64,000 bases of DNA from Chromobacterium phragmitis (GCF_003325475.1 NZ_CP029495.1:2976001-3040000); one strand, 5' to 3'. Counted from the first letter of the stretch, positions 24,433 to 33,857 are shown. Notes: generated by a model from the sequence alone, not told the origin. Numbers and translations: made by a program.

Positions 24433-25161
24433 ATGTCCCAGAACATTTACGACGATCCGGGATTTTTCGATGGCTACGCGCAACTGTCGCGCTCCCAGTT
24501 CGGGCTGGACGGCGCGCCGGAGTGGCCGGCGCTGCGCGCCATGCTGCCGGAGCTGAGCGGCAAACGCGTGGCCGACCTGGGCTGCGGCTACGGCTGGTTC
24601 TGCCGTTACGCCCGCGAAGCCGGCGCCGGCGAGGTGCTGGGGATCGAACTGTCGGAGAAGATGCTGGCCCGCGCCCGCGAGCTGACCTCGGACGACAGGA
24701 TTATTTACCGCCAGGGCGATCTGGAGCGGTTGGACTTGCCGGCGCAAAGTTTGGATCTGATTTACAGCTCGCTGACCTTGCACTACCTGCCGGACCTCGC
24801 TCCGCTGTTCTCCGCCGCGCATCGCGCCCTGAAGCCAGGTGGCTGGCTGGTGTTTTCGATGGAGCATCCCATCCACACCTGCCCAAGCGTTCAACAATGG
24901 GTGAGCGACAGCGAGGGGCGCCGTTCCTGGGCGGTCAACGGCTACCAGGCGGAGGGCCGGCGCGTCAGCAACTGGCTGGCGGACGGCGTGGTCAAATACC
25001 ACCGCACGCTGGGCGCCACGCTCAATGCCTTGATGGCTGCCGGCTTTGCGTTGCGGCATGTCGACGAATGGGGGCCGAGCGCCGAACAGATCGCCGCGCA
25101 GCCGGCATTGGCGGAGGAAGCCGAGCGTCCGATGCTGGTGCTGGTTTCTGCGCAAAAATAA
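24433..25161 (+). CDS. Class I SAM-dependent methyltransferase
   Basis: A 242-aa protein of the methyltransferase-11 type. Motif I is VADLGCGYGWFCRYA (about residue 47), then GIELSEKMLARA and LIYSSLTLHYLPDL. It resembles small-molecule methyltransferases acting after a small N-terminal segment; the substrate is unknown. The start is the ATG at 24433 (MSQNIYDDPGFFDGYA) with AAAGGA; an upstream TTG would add eight residues. The long leader contains the structured region described above. Confidence 0.87.
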   Translation: MSQNIYDDPGFFDGYAQLSRSQFGLDGAPEWPALRAMLPELSGKRVADLGCGYGWFCRYAREAGAGEVLGIELSEKMLARARELTSDDRIIYRQGDLERLDLPAQSLDLIYSSLTLHYLPDLAPLFSAAHRALKPGGWLVFSMEHPIHTCPSVQQWVSDSEGRRSWAVNGYQAEGRRVSNWLADGVVKYHRTLGATLNALMAAGFALRHVDEWGPSAEQIAAQPALAEEAERPMLVLVSAQK

Positions 25162-25168
25162 GCGGGAG

Positions 25169-25200
25169 GACGTGGCGGCGGGATCCGCCACGTCTTTTTC
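25169..25200 (+). terminator. Intrinsic terminator after the methyltransferase
   Basis: GACGTGGCGG pairs with CCGCCACGTC and is followed by TTTTTC. Confidence 0.88.
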
Positions 25201-25265
25201 TACACCGCTTTTGCTCGCGCGGGCCGCAGGGTTAAGCCAGATGAGTATCGCGAGGCAAACCGTTG

Positions 25266-25271
25266 TATAAT
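25266..25271 (+). promoter_or_regulatory. -10 box of rimO
   Basis: A consensus TATAAT 36 bases before the rimO start. The -35 region is poor. Confidence 0.5.
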
Positions 25272-25306
25272 CGCGCGATTTTGTTTTCACGCCTAAGATT
25301 TCGACC

Positions 25307-26623
25307 ATGAACAAGACCCCTCGCGTAGGGTTCGTTTCGCTGGGCTGCCCCAAGGCCGCCAGCGATTCCGAGCAGATCCTGACCCGCCTTCGCGCCGAAG
25401 GCTATGAAATCGCGCCGTCCTACGACGGGGCGGATTTGGTGGTGGTGAACACCTGCGGCTTCATCGATTCCGCTGTCGAGGAGTCGCTGGACGCCATCGG
25501 CGAAGCGCTGAACGAAAACGGCAAAGTGATCGTCACCGGCTGTCTGGGGGCCAAGGGCGATGTGGTGCGCGATGTGCATCCGTCGGTCTTGGCCGTGACC
25601 GGCCCGCACGCCACGGAAGAAGTGATGACAGCGGTGCATACCCACCTGCCCAAGCCGCATGACCCCTTCGTCGACCTGGTGCCGGACATCGGCGTGCGTC
25701 TGACGCCCAAGCACTACGCTTATCTGAAGATTTCCGAGGGCTGCAACCACCGCTGCACCTTCTGCATCATCCCGTCCATGCGCGGCGATCTCGAAAGCCG
25801 CCCCATCCACGACGTGCTGCGCGAGGCCGAGAGCCTGGCCAAGGCCGGCGTCAAGGAAATCCTGGTGATCTCGCAAGACACCTCGGCCTACGGCGTGGAC
25901 ACCAAGTACAAAATGGGCTTCCACAACGGCCGCCCGGTGAAGACCCGCATGACCGAGCTGTGCGAGGAGCTGGGCCGCCACGGCATCTGGGTGCGCCTGC
26001 ATTACGTCTACCCGTACCCGCACGTGGATGAAGTCATTCCGCTGATGCGCGACGGCAAGATCCTGCCCTACCTGGACATCCCGTTCCAGCACGCCAGCCA
26101 GAAGGTGCTGAAGCTGATGAAGCGCCCGGCCAATAGCGACAACGTGCTGGCGCGCATCAAGAAGTGGCGCGAAATCTGTCCGGCGCTGGTGATCCGCTCC
26201 ACCTTCATCGTCGGCTTCCCCGGCGAAACCGAGGAGGACTTCGAAGAGTTGCTGGCCTTCATCCGCGAGGCCGAGCTGGACCGCGTCGGCTGCTTCACTT
26301 ACTCCCCGGTGGAAGGCGCCACGGCCAACGAGCTTCCCAATCCGGTGCCGGAAGAGGTGAAGGAAGCCCGCAAGGAGCGCTTCATGGCCGTGCAGGCCGA
26401 AATCAGCGCGCGCCGGCTGGAGCGCCGGGTCGGCCAGACCCTGCAAGTGCTGGTGGACGAGATCGACGACGAAGGCACGGCCGTGTGCCGCAGTTATGCC
26501 GACGCGCCGGAAATCGACGGCCTGGTGTTCGTCGAGGACGCCGCCGGCATGCAGCCGGGCGAGTTCTACCAAGTGGAGATCGTCGACTGCAGCGAGCACG
26601 ACCTGTGGGGCGAACGCCGCTGA
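25307..26623 (+). CDS. rimO: Ribosomal protein S12 methylthiotransferase
   Basis: Radical-SAM enzyme that adds a methylthio group to an Asp of ribosomal protein S12. The 438-aa product has the three domains of the family: UPF0004 with cluster Cys in GCPKAASDSE, NTCGFIDSA and TGCLGA; the radical SAM core with CNHRCTFC (Cys146, Cys150, Cys153); and a C-terminal TRAM domain. The QILTRL/KAASDSE N-terminus distinguishes RimO from MiaB. It is monocistronic. Confidence 0.96.
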   Translation: MNKTPRVGFVSLGCPKAASDSEQILTRLRAEGYEIAPSYDGADLVVVNTCGFIDSAVEESLDAIGEALNENGKVIVTGCLGAKGDVVRDVHPSVLAVTGPHATEEVMTAVHTHLPKPHDPFVDLVPDIGVRLTPKHYAYLKISEGCNHRCTFCIIPSMRGDLESRPIHDVLREAESLAKAGVKEILVISQDTSAYGVDTKYKMGFHNGRPVKTRMTELCEELGRHGIWVRLHYVYPYPHVDEVIPLMRDGKILPYLDIPFQHASQKVLKLMKRPANSDNVLARIKKWREICPALVIRSTFIVGFPGETEEDFEELLAFIREAELDRVGCFTYSPVEGATANELPNPVPEEVKEARKERFMAVQAEISARRLERRVGQTLQVLVDEIDDEGTAVCRSYADAPEIDGLVFVEDAAGMQPGEFYQVEIVDCSEHDLWGERR

Positions 26624-26642
26624 CGCGCGGCCGCGGAGCCTG

Positions 26643-26678
26643 AAAACGGCGCGGGGTTTCGACCCGGCGCCGTTTTTG
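26643..26678 (+). terminator. Intrinsic terminator after rimO
   Basis: AAAACGGCGC pairs with GCGCCGTTTT with an inner GGG/CCC helix, then a T run. Confidence 0.85.
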
Positions 26679-26712
26679 TTTCCAAGCCGGCATATTTTTG
26701 ATATTCCGTCCC

Positions 26713-26739
26713 TTGTGACAAGAGGGTTAACGGTATAAT
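26713..26739 (+). promoter_or_regulatory. Promoter of the GGDEF-EAL gene
   Basis: TATAAT at 26734-26739 with TTGTGA at 26713-26718 (spacing 15, short). The predicted transcript start near 26746 leaves a short leader. Confidence 0.5.
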
Positions 26740-26772
26740 GGCCGTCAGCTTATGACGAGGCCATGTTTGTCA

Positions 26773-29283
26773 ATGTCCTATCCGATCCAGACCCTGGCGG
26801 ACATCGCATCCTGCGATCTGCTGTGCTGCCCGCCGTCCCTGCCCATACGCGAAGCCGCCAGCCGGATGATGGCGGCCGCCTGCAGCTCCATCGTGGTGAG
26901 GGACGAACTGGGGCATGTGCTGGGTTTGTGGACCGAAAGCGATGCGCTGAAGGCCTCGCTGGGCCGGCGCGATCCTGAGCTGCCGGTAGGTCAGGCGATC
27001 AGCGCCCAGTTGGCCAGCCTGCCGCACGACATGACCCTGCCGGACGCGGTGGAGGCTTTCCGCAACCGCCAGTTGCGCCACGCGCTGGTGTGGAAACATG
27101 GCCAGCCGCTGGGCATCGTCACGCTGACCGACATCGTCCGCAACCAGGGACTGGAATCCTTTCTGATCGTCAAGCGCATTCGCGATTTGCCGGGGCCGCC
27201 CGCGCTGGCCCTGCCGGAGTCGGCCGATCCGCGGGAGGCGATGGCGCAGATGCGCGAGCGCGGCTTGTCGGCGCTGGCGGTGGCGCTGGATGAAGGCGGG
27301 CATGGCATCGTCACCCAGCGTGACGTGTTGCGCTGGCTGGCGGCGGACCAACTGCCGGCCACGCTGGGCGAAGGCTGCCGCCGGCCCTTGATCGGCGTGC
27401 CTGAATTCTCCAGCCTGTTGCAGGCGCGCCGCCTGCTGCAACAGCACAATATCCGTCATCTGGCGGTGTTCGGCGACGATGGCGGCTTGCTCAGGCTGCT
27501 GGGCTTCGACGACATCGTGCAGGGCATCGAGCACGAATACCTGCATGAGTTGAACGAGGCGCTGCGCCTGCGCGACCAGGCGCTGCAGCAGTCCCGGCAC
27601 AGCCTGCTGCTGGCGGACAAGGTATTCGAGTCTACGATGGAAGGCATCATCATCACCGACCGCGACGGCGTGATCCAGTCGGTGAATCCGGCCTTCGCCC
27701 GCATCACCGGCTACAGCCGGGAGGAAGCGCTGGGCAAGACGCCGGCGTTGCTGAAATCCGGCAAGCAGCAACCCGAGTTCTACCAGCAGCTGTGGCGCAG
27801 CCTGCTGCGCGACGGCCGTTGGCAGGGGGAGGTGGTGAACCGCCGCAAGGGCGGCTTGCTGTACACCGAGCACTTGAGCATCACCGCGATACGGGACGCG
27901 GCGGGCGATTGCCTGCATTACGTGGCGGTGTTCTCCGACATCACCCAGCGCAAGCAGGCCGAGGAAAGGCTGCATTTTCTGGCCAACCACGACGCGCTGA
28001 CCAGCCTGCCCAACCGCACGCTGTTTCTGGAGAAGCTGCAAGGCGCGGCGGAGCGGGCGGAGCGGGGCGGCCAGCGGCTGGCGCTGCTGTTCATCGATCT
28101 GGACCGCTTCAAGCTGGTCAACGACACGCTGGGCCATTACGCCGGCGACCAGCTGTTGATCCACATCGCGCGCCAGTTGCAGTCCTGCCTGTTGCCGGGC
28201 GAAACGGTGGCGCGGCTGGGGGGCGACGAATTCACGCTGCTGCTGGAGGATGTGGGCGGCGAGGCCCAGGTGGCGGCGCGGGCGCAGGCGATGCTGGATG
28301 CGGTGACCGAGCTGTCCGGCGCGGCCGGCCAGCAGATGTTCATCTCCGCCAGCATAGGCATCAGCATGTTCCCGCTGGACGGCCGCGACGCCGATACCTT
28401 GCTGGTGCATGCCGACACCGCGATGTACCGCGCCAAGGAAGGCGGCAAGAACGGCTTCCAGTTCTATACCCCGGACATGAACGCGCGCGCGCTGGAGCGG
28501 CTGCGGCTGGAGTACAGCCTGCACCGCGCGCTGGCCCAGCAGGAACTGGAGTTGTGGTATCAGCCCAAGGTGGCGCTGGACAGCGGGGCGCTGATCGGCG
28601 CGGAGGCGCTGCTGCGCTGGCGGCATCCGGAAATGGGCCTGGTGCCGCCGGACCGCTTCATCCCCATTGCGGAGGAGAGCGCGCTGATTGCCCAGATCGG
28701 CGCCTGGGTGCTGGAAACCGCCTGCGCCGACGCCCGCCGCTGGCGCGACGCCGGGCTGGCGCCGGGCCGGCTGGCGGTGAACGTGTCCGGCCGCCAGCTC
28801 AAGCATGGCGATTTCGTCGCCGAGCTGGAGCACGCGCTGGCGCGGCACGGCCTGGATAGCGGCGCGCTGGAGCTGGAAATCACCGAGAGCGTGGTGATGG
28901 ACGATGCCGGCGGCATGGTGGACACGCTGTTCCGCTTGCAGAAGCTGGGCGTGTATCTGTCCATCGACGATTTCGGCACCGGCTATTCATCATTGTCGTA
29001 TTTGAAGCGCCTGCCGGTGCGCGGGTTGAAGATAGACCGCTCCTTCATAGACGATCTGCACGCCGGCGGCGACGACGCCGCCATCGCCCGCGCCATCATC
29101 TCCATCGCCCGCAGCCTGGGTCTGGATGTGGTGGCGGAGGGGGTGGAGCAAGAGGCGCAGCGCCGCTTTCTGCTGGAGCAGGGCTGCGACTGCGCCCAGG
29201 GCTATCTGTTCAGCAAGCCGCTGCCGGCGGGCCAGTTCGAGGCGCTGCTGGTTGAGCGGGCGGTGCCGCGGCAGGAAGGCTGA
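26773..29283 (+). CDS. CBS-PAS-GGDEF-EAL cyclic-di-GMP signalling protein
   Basis: An 836-aa cytoplasmic protein for turnover of the second messenger c-di-GMP. Order: CBS-type repeats (about residues 1-260), PAS (about 280-400; FESTMEGIIITDRDGVI), GGDEF with intact LGGDEF near 483, and EAL with EALLRW, ITESV, DDFGTGYSS, KIDRSFI and EGVE. Both catalytic sets look intact, so it may make and degrade c-di-GMP; the CBS part suggests adenine-nucleotide input. I take the ATG at 26773 (MSYPIQTL); the ATG at 26752 would leave almost no leader after the predicted promoter. Confidence 0.93.
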   Translation: MSYPIQTLADIASCDLLCCPPSLPIREAASRMMAAACSSIVVRDELGHVLGLWTESDALKASLGRRDPELPVGQAISAQLASLPHDMTLPDAVEAFRNRQLRHALVWKHGQPLGIVTLTDIVRNQGLESFLIVKRIRDLPGPPALALPESADPREAMAQMRERGLSALAVALDEGGHGIVTQRDVLRWLAADQLPATLGEGCRRPLIGVPEFSSLLQARRLLQQHNIRHLAVFGDDGGLLRLLGFDDIVQGIEHEYLHELNEALRLRDQALQQSRHSLLLADKVFESTMEGIIITDRDGVIQSVNPAFARITGYSREEALGKTPALLKSGKQQPEFYQQLWRSLLRDGRWQGEVVNRRKGGLLYTEHLSITAIRDAAGDCLHYVAVFSDITQRKQAEERLHFLANHDALTSLPNRTLFLEKLQGAAERAERGGQRLALLFIDLDRFKLVNDTLGHYAGDQLLIHIARQLQSCLLPGETVARLGGDEFTLLLEDVGGEAQVAARAQAMLDAVTELSGAAGQQMFISASIGISMFPLDGRDADTLLVHADTAMYRAKEGGKNGFQFYTPDMNARALERLRLEYSLHRALAQQELELWYQPKVALDSGALIGAEALLRWRHPEMGLVPPDRFIPIAEESALIAQIGAWVLETACADARRWRDAGLAPGRLAVNVSGRQLKHGDFVAELEHALARHGLDSGALELEITESVVMDDAGGMVDTLFRLQKLGVYLSIDDFGTGYSSLSYLKRLPVRGLKIDRSFIDDLHAGGDDAAIARAIISIARSLGLDVVAEGVEQEAQRRFLLEQGCDCAQGYLFSKPLPAGQFEALLVERAVPRQEG

Positions 29284-29798
29284 GCGGTGTTTTCACGCCA
29301 GCTGCGCGCCGGCCGCGATCGGCACGAGAACCTGATTGGGGGCGATGCCGTTCCAGCTGATCGTCACATTGATGGGGAAGCCGCCGGCATTGGCCAGCGC
29401 GCCGGTTTTCCGTGTATTGGTGATGGTGCCATGCGGCCAGCCATGCTGGGCGGCCTTGATGAACAAGTGCTCTAAGTCGTAGTCCTGGCCATCCAGGCTG
29501 ATCGTCAGGTTGGCGTCGGCATAGCCGGCGGGATTTTGCCAGCCTGCCGCGCCGTTGTTCCGGTAGCGCATAGTGCCCAGAAAGGCATAGACGCCGTTCA
29601 GCACTTGCGGCGCAAAGCCTAGTTCGAAGCATGAGCCCTGCCGGATGCCGAAGCGGTTGCGGAAGTTGTCGGTTACGCCCATGTAGCGATTTTCCTGGCG
29701 ATTATTCTGGTTGAGTATGAGGTAGAGTCCGGCCTGCGCGACGATGGCGGCGGGCAACGCGGTGGGAACGCCGGCCCGATTGGGCAACATCTGGTTAA

Positions 29799-30661
29799 GA
29801 CCCGCTAACAAAACCTGTCGACAAATCGCAGACATATCAATGAGAAAGCCAGCTTGAGCAAGGCGTAATGCGTATCCAGCCGCCGTTCGAAGCGGATGCG
29901 CAACTTGCCGAAGCCAGCTAGCCAAGAATGGGTACGTTCTACCACCCAGCGGTGGCGACCTAGTCTCTCGCTGCTTTCCACCCCGCGCCGAGCAATTCGC
30001 ACCAAGATTCCGCGTCGGCTCAGGTGTGCACGACAACGGCGGTAGTCATAGCCTTTGTCAGCATGCAGCTTGTAAGGCTTTTGTCTGGGCCGTCCTGGCA
30101 AGCCAGGAACGGCAGGAATCGCATCGACCAAAGTTTCGAAGACCATGGAGTCGTGCCGATTGGCGCCGGTAATGCTCAGCGCCAATGGCAAACCTCGGCG
30201 ATCTACGATGATGTGCCGTTTGCTGCCGCATTTACCTCGATCGGTGGGGTTGGGGCCGGTCTCTTGGCCCCCCGGGGGCTGGCAACGCTAGCCCCATCAA
30301 TGCTGGCCCGGCTCCAATCAATTTGATCGTGTTGGCGCAGTTGTATCAGCAGAGCCAGGTGTAGGCGGTCCCAAATGCCTTGCGCTTGCCAATCCCGCAG
30401 CCTTCGCCAGCAGGTCATCCCGCTGCCAAAACCGAGTTCCTGCGGGAGGTCCTCCCAAGGAATGCCGGTAGTGAGAACAAACAAGATGCCGTTGAGGGCA
30501 GCAAAATCATCCAGCCGCGGCCTCCCACCCCGGCGGGAACGCGGCGGCGGAGAGAGTAGCGGCTGCAATGACTTCCAGAGCTTCTGGCTGATGACTTTTC
30601 GTTGCATCTTCGCCAGGTGAGGGCATACGCATCTGGCATCAAGAGGTTTTGTTAGCGGCTC
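29799..30661. mobile_element. Intact IS5-family insertion sequence (863 bp)
   Basis: The ends GACCCGCTAACAAAACCT and (reverse) GAGCCGCTAACAAAACCT are imperfect inverted repeats. The target duplication is TAA on both sides (29796-29798 and 30662-30664). The 3-bp TNA target fits IS5-family members of the IS1031/IS427 type. It carries one transposase made by frameshifting. Confidence 0.93.
29805..30607 (-). CDS. IS5-family DDE transposase (two frames, -1 frameshift)
   Basis: The first frame starts at ATG 30607 (MQRKVISQKLWKSLQPLL) and runs through WSRASIDGASVASPRG. A -1 slip at a run of six G (plus strand 30268-30273) continues as GQETGPNPTDRGKCGSKRHI, then LHADKGYDYRR and RWVVERTHSW to the stop at 29805. 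These supply the D, D and E of the catalytic triad. The product is about 267 aa. Both frames end or begin at the slip, as expected for programmed frameshifting. Confidence 0.9.
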
Positions 30662-30871
30662 TAAGAGGGATGGGGGCGCCAAGCAGGTATTGAACTTCGG
30701 CCATGTCGGTTCTCCTGAGGATGGTTGCGCAAGCTAGATGCGCCCGGGGTGTCCGGAGGTGCCGCCGCCGGCTGGGCGGGCTGTGAGATAGGAACGGCTT
30801 TATCTGTAACGAGACGGCGCAGGCGTCGTGAATGGCGGGAGTGCTTAGGCAGGGGCTGGAGTGAGGGCGTG

Positions 30872-30897
30872 AAAAACGCCGGCGTGGCGGCCGGCGT
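30872..30897 (-). terminator. Terminator of serS
   Basis: ACGCCGGC and GCCGGCGT pair. On the minus strand they are followed by TTTTT. It lies 34 bases beyond the serS stop. The 160 bases between here and the disrupted gene hold nothing I can identify. Confidence 0.75.
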
Positions 30898-30930
30898 CGA
30901 TTGCAGTTTGCTGGCGAGACCGCCAGGGGC

Positions 30931-32214
30931 TCAGCCGCCGATCTTGTCCTTGCCCATGAACGGGCGCAGCACGGTCGGGATGGTCACGCTGCCGTCGGCG
31001 TTCTGATAGTTTTCCAGCACCGCCACCAGGGTGCGGCCCACTGCCAGGCCGGAGCCGTTCAGGGTGTGCACCAGCTGGTTCTTGCCGCTTTCGTCCTTGT
31101 AGCGCGCCTTCATGCGGCGGGCCTGGAAGGCTTCGCAGTTGGAGCAGCTGGAGATTTCGCGGTAGGTGTTCTGCGCCGGCAGCCACACTTCCAGGTCATA
31201 GGTCTTGGACGAGCCGAAACCCATGTCGCCGGTGCACAGCGTGATCACGCGATAGGGCAGCTCCAGCGCCTTCAGGATGTTTTCGGCGTGGCCTACCATT
31301 TCTTCCAGCGCGGCGTAGGAGTTTTCCGGTTTTTCCACGCGCACCATTTCCACCTTGTCGAACTGGTGCTGGCGGATGAAGCCGCGGGTGTCGCGGCCGT
31401 AGCTGCCCGCTTCGGAGCGGAAGCACGGCGAGTGCGCGGTCATCTTCTTCGGCAGCTCGCTCTCTTGCAGGATGGTGTCGGCGACGGTATTGGTCAGCGA
31501 GATTTCCGAGGTGGAAATCAGGTATTGCGGCGCAGCCGACTCATCGCCGCCGCGGGTCACCTTGAACATGTCCTCGGCGAACTTGGGCAACTGGCTGGTG
31601 CCGTACAGCGCGGTGTCGTTGACGATGTACGGGGTGTAGTGCTCTTCGTAGCCGTGGCTGCCGGTGTGGGTGTTCAGCATGAACTGGGCGATGGCGCGGT
31701 GCAGGCGGGCGATGTCGCCCTTCAGCACGGTGAAGCGCGCGCCGGACAGCTTGGCGCCGGTTTCGGCATCCAGGCCCAGCGGGGTGCCCACGTCCACGTG
31801 GTCTTTCACTTCGAAGTCGAACTGGCGCGGCACGCCCACGCGGCGCACTTCCACGTTGTCGGTTTCGTCCTTGCCCACTGGCACCGATTCGTGCGGCAGG
31901 TTGGGGATGGACATCAACCAGGCGTCCAGCTTACCCTGCACGCCGTCGAAGGCTTGCTCGGCGGCTTTCAGCTCGTCACCCAGGGTGGCTACTTCGGCCA
32001 TGATGGCGGAGACGTCTTCACCCTTGCTCTTGGCGATGCCGATCTGCTTGGACGTGGCGTTGCGCTTGGCTTGCAGTTCCTGCATCCGGGATTGCAGGGA
32101 TTTGCGCTCGGATTCCAGCTGATTGAAAGCGGCGGTGTCCAGGGTGTAGCCGCGGTCCGCCAGACGGGCGGCGACGGCTTCGATGTCATTGCGAAGTAGA
32201 TTGATGTCGAGCAT
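30931..32214 (-). CDS. serS: Seryl-tRNA synthetase
   Basis: Charges tRNA-Ser and tRNA-Sec. The 427-aa class II enzyme has an N-terminal antiparallel coiled-coil arm (MLDINLLRNDIEAVAARLADRG through about residue 110) and a core with SPCFRSEAGSYGRDTRGFIRQHQFDKVEM and NGSGLAVGRTLVAVLENYQ. The length is typical. The start lies 2 bases beyond the rarA stop, so rarA-serS is one operon. Confidence 0.97.
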   Translation of the reverse strand: MLDINLLRNDIEAVAARLADRGYTLDTAAFNQLESERKSLQSRMQELQAKRNATSKQIGIAKSKGEDVSAIMAEVATLGDELKAAEQAFDGVQGKLDAWLMSIPNLPHESVPVGKDETDNVEVRRVGVPRQFDFEVKDHVDVGTPLGLDAETGAKLSGARFTVLKGDIARLHRAIAQFMLNTHTGSHGYEEHYTPYIVNDTALYGTSQLPKFAEDMFKVTRGGDESAAPQYLISTSEISLTNTVADTILQESELPKKMTAHSPCFRSEAGSYGRDTRGFIRQHQFDKVEMVRVEKPENSYAALEEMVGHAENILKALELPYRVITLCTGDMGFGSSKTYDLEVWLPAQNTYREISSCSNCEAFQARRMKARYKDESGKNQLVHTLNGSGLAVGRTLVAVLENYQNADGSVTIPTVLRPFMGKDKIGG

Positions 32215-32216
32215 GG

Positions 32217-33548
32217 TTATTCCTGTTTTTCACTATCGGGATTTTGCTGGGCGTCGGCATCCAGCTGACGCAAAAAGGCCAGTTTGTCCTGAATCTTGCT
32301 TTCCAGCCCGCGCGGCACCGGACGGTACCATTCGATGTCTTCCAGTCCATCCGGGAGGTAGGTTTCCCCCGCGGCGTAGGCGTGGGGCTCATCGTGCGCG
32401 TAGCGGTAGGCGTGGCCGTAACCCAGTTCCTTCATCAGGCGGGTCGGCGCGTTTCTCAAGTGTACCGGCACCGGACGCGATTTGTCCTGTTTCACGAAGG
32501 CGCGGGCCTCATTATACGCCATGTATCCGGCATTGCTCTTGGCCGCCACCGCCAAATAAATCACCGCTTGTCCCAGCGCAAGTTCGCCTTCCGGACTGCC
32601 CAGTCGCTCGTAAGTGGCGGCGGCGTCGTTGGCGATCTGCATCGCGCGCGGATCGGCCAGGCCGATGTCTTCCCAGGCCATGCGCACGATGCGCCGAGCC
32701 AAGTAGCGCGCGTCGGCGCCGCCGTCCAGCATCCGGCACAGCCAGTACAGCGCCGCGTCCGGATTGGAGCCGCGCACCGACTTGTGCAGCGCCGAGATTT
32801 GGTCGTAAAAGGCGTCGCCGCCCTTGTCGAACCGCCGCGCGTTCAGCGTCAGCACCTCTTCCAGGAAGGCCGGGTCGATCTCCGCCGCGCCGCGCGTCTG
32901 CGCCGCGGTGCGGATTTGTTCCAGCAAATTCAGGAAGCGGCGGGCGTCGCCGTCGGCGTAGCCGGTCAGCGTGGAGATGGCCGCGTCGTCGAAATTCAGC
33001 CCGTCCAGCGCGCCTTCCGCTTGCGCGCGTTCGAACAGCTGCTTCAGCTCATCCTCGCTCAGGCTGTTCAGCACGTAGACCTGGGCGCGCGACAGCAGCG
33101 CGGAATTGACCTCGAACGACGGATTTTCAGTGGTGGCGCCGATGAAGGTGAGCAGGCCGGATTCGACAAAAGGCAGGAAGGCGTCCTGCTGGCTCTTGTT
33201 GAAGCGGTGGACCTCGTCGACGAACAGGATGGTGCGCCGGCCGGAGCGCTGCAGCGCGGCGTTGGCGCGCTCAACTGCCTCGCGGATGTCCTTGATGCCG
33301 GCGAACACAGCCGAGATCGGGATGAACTCAGCGTCGAAGCTGGCCGCCAGGATGCGCGCCAGCGTGGTCTTGCCCACGCCGGGCGGGCCCCACAATATCA
33401 TCGAGTGCGGCTTGCCGGACGCCACCGCCAGGCTCAGCGGCTTGCCCGGGCCGATCAGATGCTGCTGGCCGATCACTTGTTCTAGCGACTGCGGTCGCAG
33501 TGCTTCGGCCAGCGGTTTTTGCGGCTCGACGGAAAAAAGATCGGACAT
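32217..33548 (-). CDS. rarA: Replication-associated recombination protein A (AAA+ ATPase)
   Basis: A clamp-loader-like AAA+ ATPase acting at stalled forks. The 443-aa product has Walker A GPPGVGKT (about residues 51-58), Walker B TILFVDEVHRF, sensor GATTENPSFEVN and a C-terminal tetramerisation domain (YQISALHKSVRGSNPDAALYW). The start is the ATG at 33548 (MSDLFSVEPQKPLAEALRP). The upstream open-frame extension lacks family similarity. It is first in the operon with serS. Confidence 0.96.
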   Translation of the reverse strand: MSDLFSVEPQKPLAEALRPQSLEQVIGQQHLIGPGKPLSLAVASGKPHSMILWGPPGVGKTTLARILAASFDAEFIPISAVFAGIKDIREAVERANAALQRSGRRTILFVDEVHRFNKSQQDAFLPFVESGLLTFIGATTENPSFEVNSALLSRAQVYVLNSLSEDELKQLFERAQAEGALDGLNFDDAAISTLTGYADGDARRFLNLLEQIRTAAQTRGAAEIDPAFLEEVLTLNARRFDKGGDAFYDQISALHKSVRGSNPDAALYWLCRMLDGGADARYLARRIVRMAWEDIGLADPRAMQIANDAAATYERLGSPEGELALGQAVIYLAVAAKSNAGYMAYNEARAFVKQDKSRPVPVHLRNAPTRLMKELGYGHAYRYAHDEPHAYAAGETYLPDGLEDIEWYRPVPRGLESKIQDKLAFLRQLDADAQQNPDSEKQE

Positions 33549-33605
33549 GGCGCGATTTGGGCGGGATGGAGCAAAGAAGCAGTATACCAGTTGGAGGCAA
33601 GCATG

Positions 33606-33632
33606 AAAAAAGCGCCAGCCATGCGCTTTTTT
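33606..33632. terminator. Palindromic terminator-like hairpin upstream of rarA
   Basis: AAAAAAGCGC pairs with GCGCTTTTTT. It lies in the gap between rarA and CRISPR array 1. It could stop transcription entering from either side. Confidence 0.65.
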
Positions 33633-33801
33633 CTTGCATGTCCATGGAATAAAGGTAGGCTGTGGCATCTGGCCCTGTTGAGACAGCCCGGCGCTCAGGC
33701 ACCGGGGCGAGCGGCATCTGACCCTTGTGCAAAGGACGATTTTCCAAGGCCAGGGGCTGGCTTGCCGTGCTGATTGGAACGGCGTTTTATGGCTGGAAAA
33801 A
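33633..33801. other. Non-coding gap before CRISPR array 1
   Basis: Between the rarA-side terminator and the array leader I see no gene and no clear repeat. It probably contains the array promoter region and upstream leader. Confidence 0.4.
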
Positions 33802-33857
33802 TCGGTAGAATTTCAGGGTGGTTTTTTATCTTTAAAAATCAGAAGCTTGAAAATGGT
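33802..33857 (+). promoter_or_regulatory. CRISPR leader of array 1 with IHF-like site
   Basis: An AT-rich leader sharing most positions with the leaders of arrays 2 and 3, starting with TCGGTAGA exactly 56 bases before the first repeat in all three. It contains AATCAG-AAGC-TTG (33837-33849), an exact fit to the IHF consensus WATCAR-N4-TTR, 8 bases from the repeat. In type I-E systems IHF bends the leader for Cas1-Cas2 integration. Confidence 0.85.

Larger units (their letters stand above)
29293..30704 (-). pseudogene. GIY-YIG-like gene interrupted by an IS5-family element
   Basis: The 5' part (ATG 30704, AGGAG site, MAEVQYLLGAPIP) is separated from the rest (29798-29293) by the IS. Removing the IS and one TAA copy restores one frame of 181 codons reading ...GAPIPLNQMLPNRAGV.... 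GLYLILN, YMG, then VTDNFRNRF reproduce the GIY-(12 residues)-YIG-xTxNxxxR pattern of GIY-YIG nucleases. The C-terminal 110 residues are unassigned. The inference is that it was a small nuclease-like or DNA-binding protein, now inactivated. Confidence 0.75.

Noticed and set aside
26770..28848. A 692-codon minus-strand frame opposite the GGDEF-EAL gene
   Set aside because: Antisense shadow of a strongly coding gene with intact domains on the plus strand.
30203..30682. Transposase frame starting upstream of the IS end (ATG near 30682)
   Set aside because: That start is outside the inverted repeat, in the disrupted host gene. The ATG at 30607 is the first inside the element.
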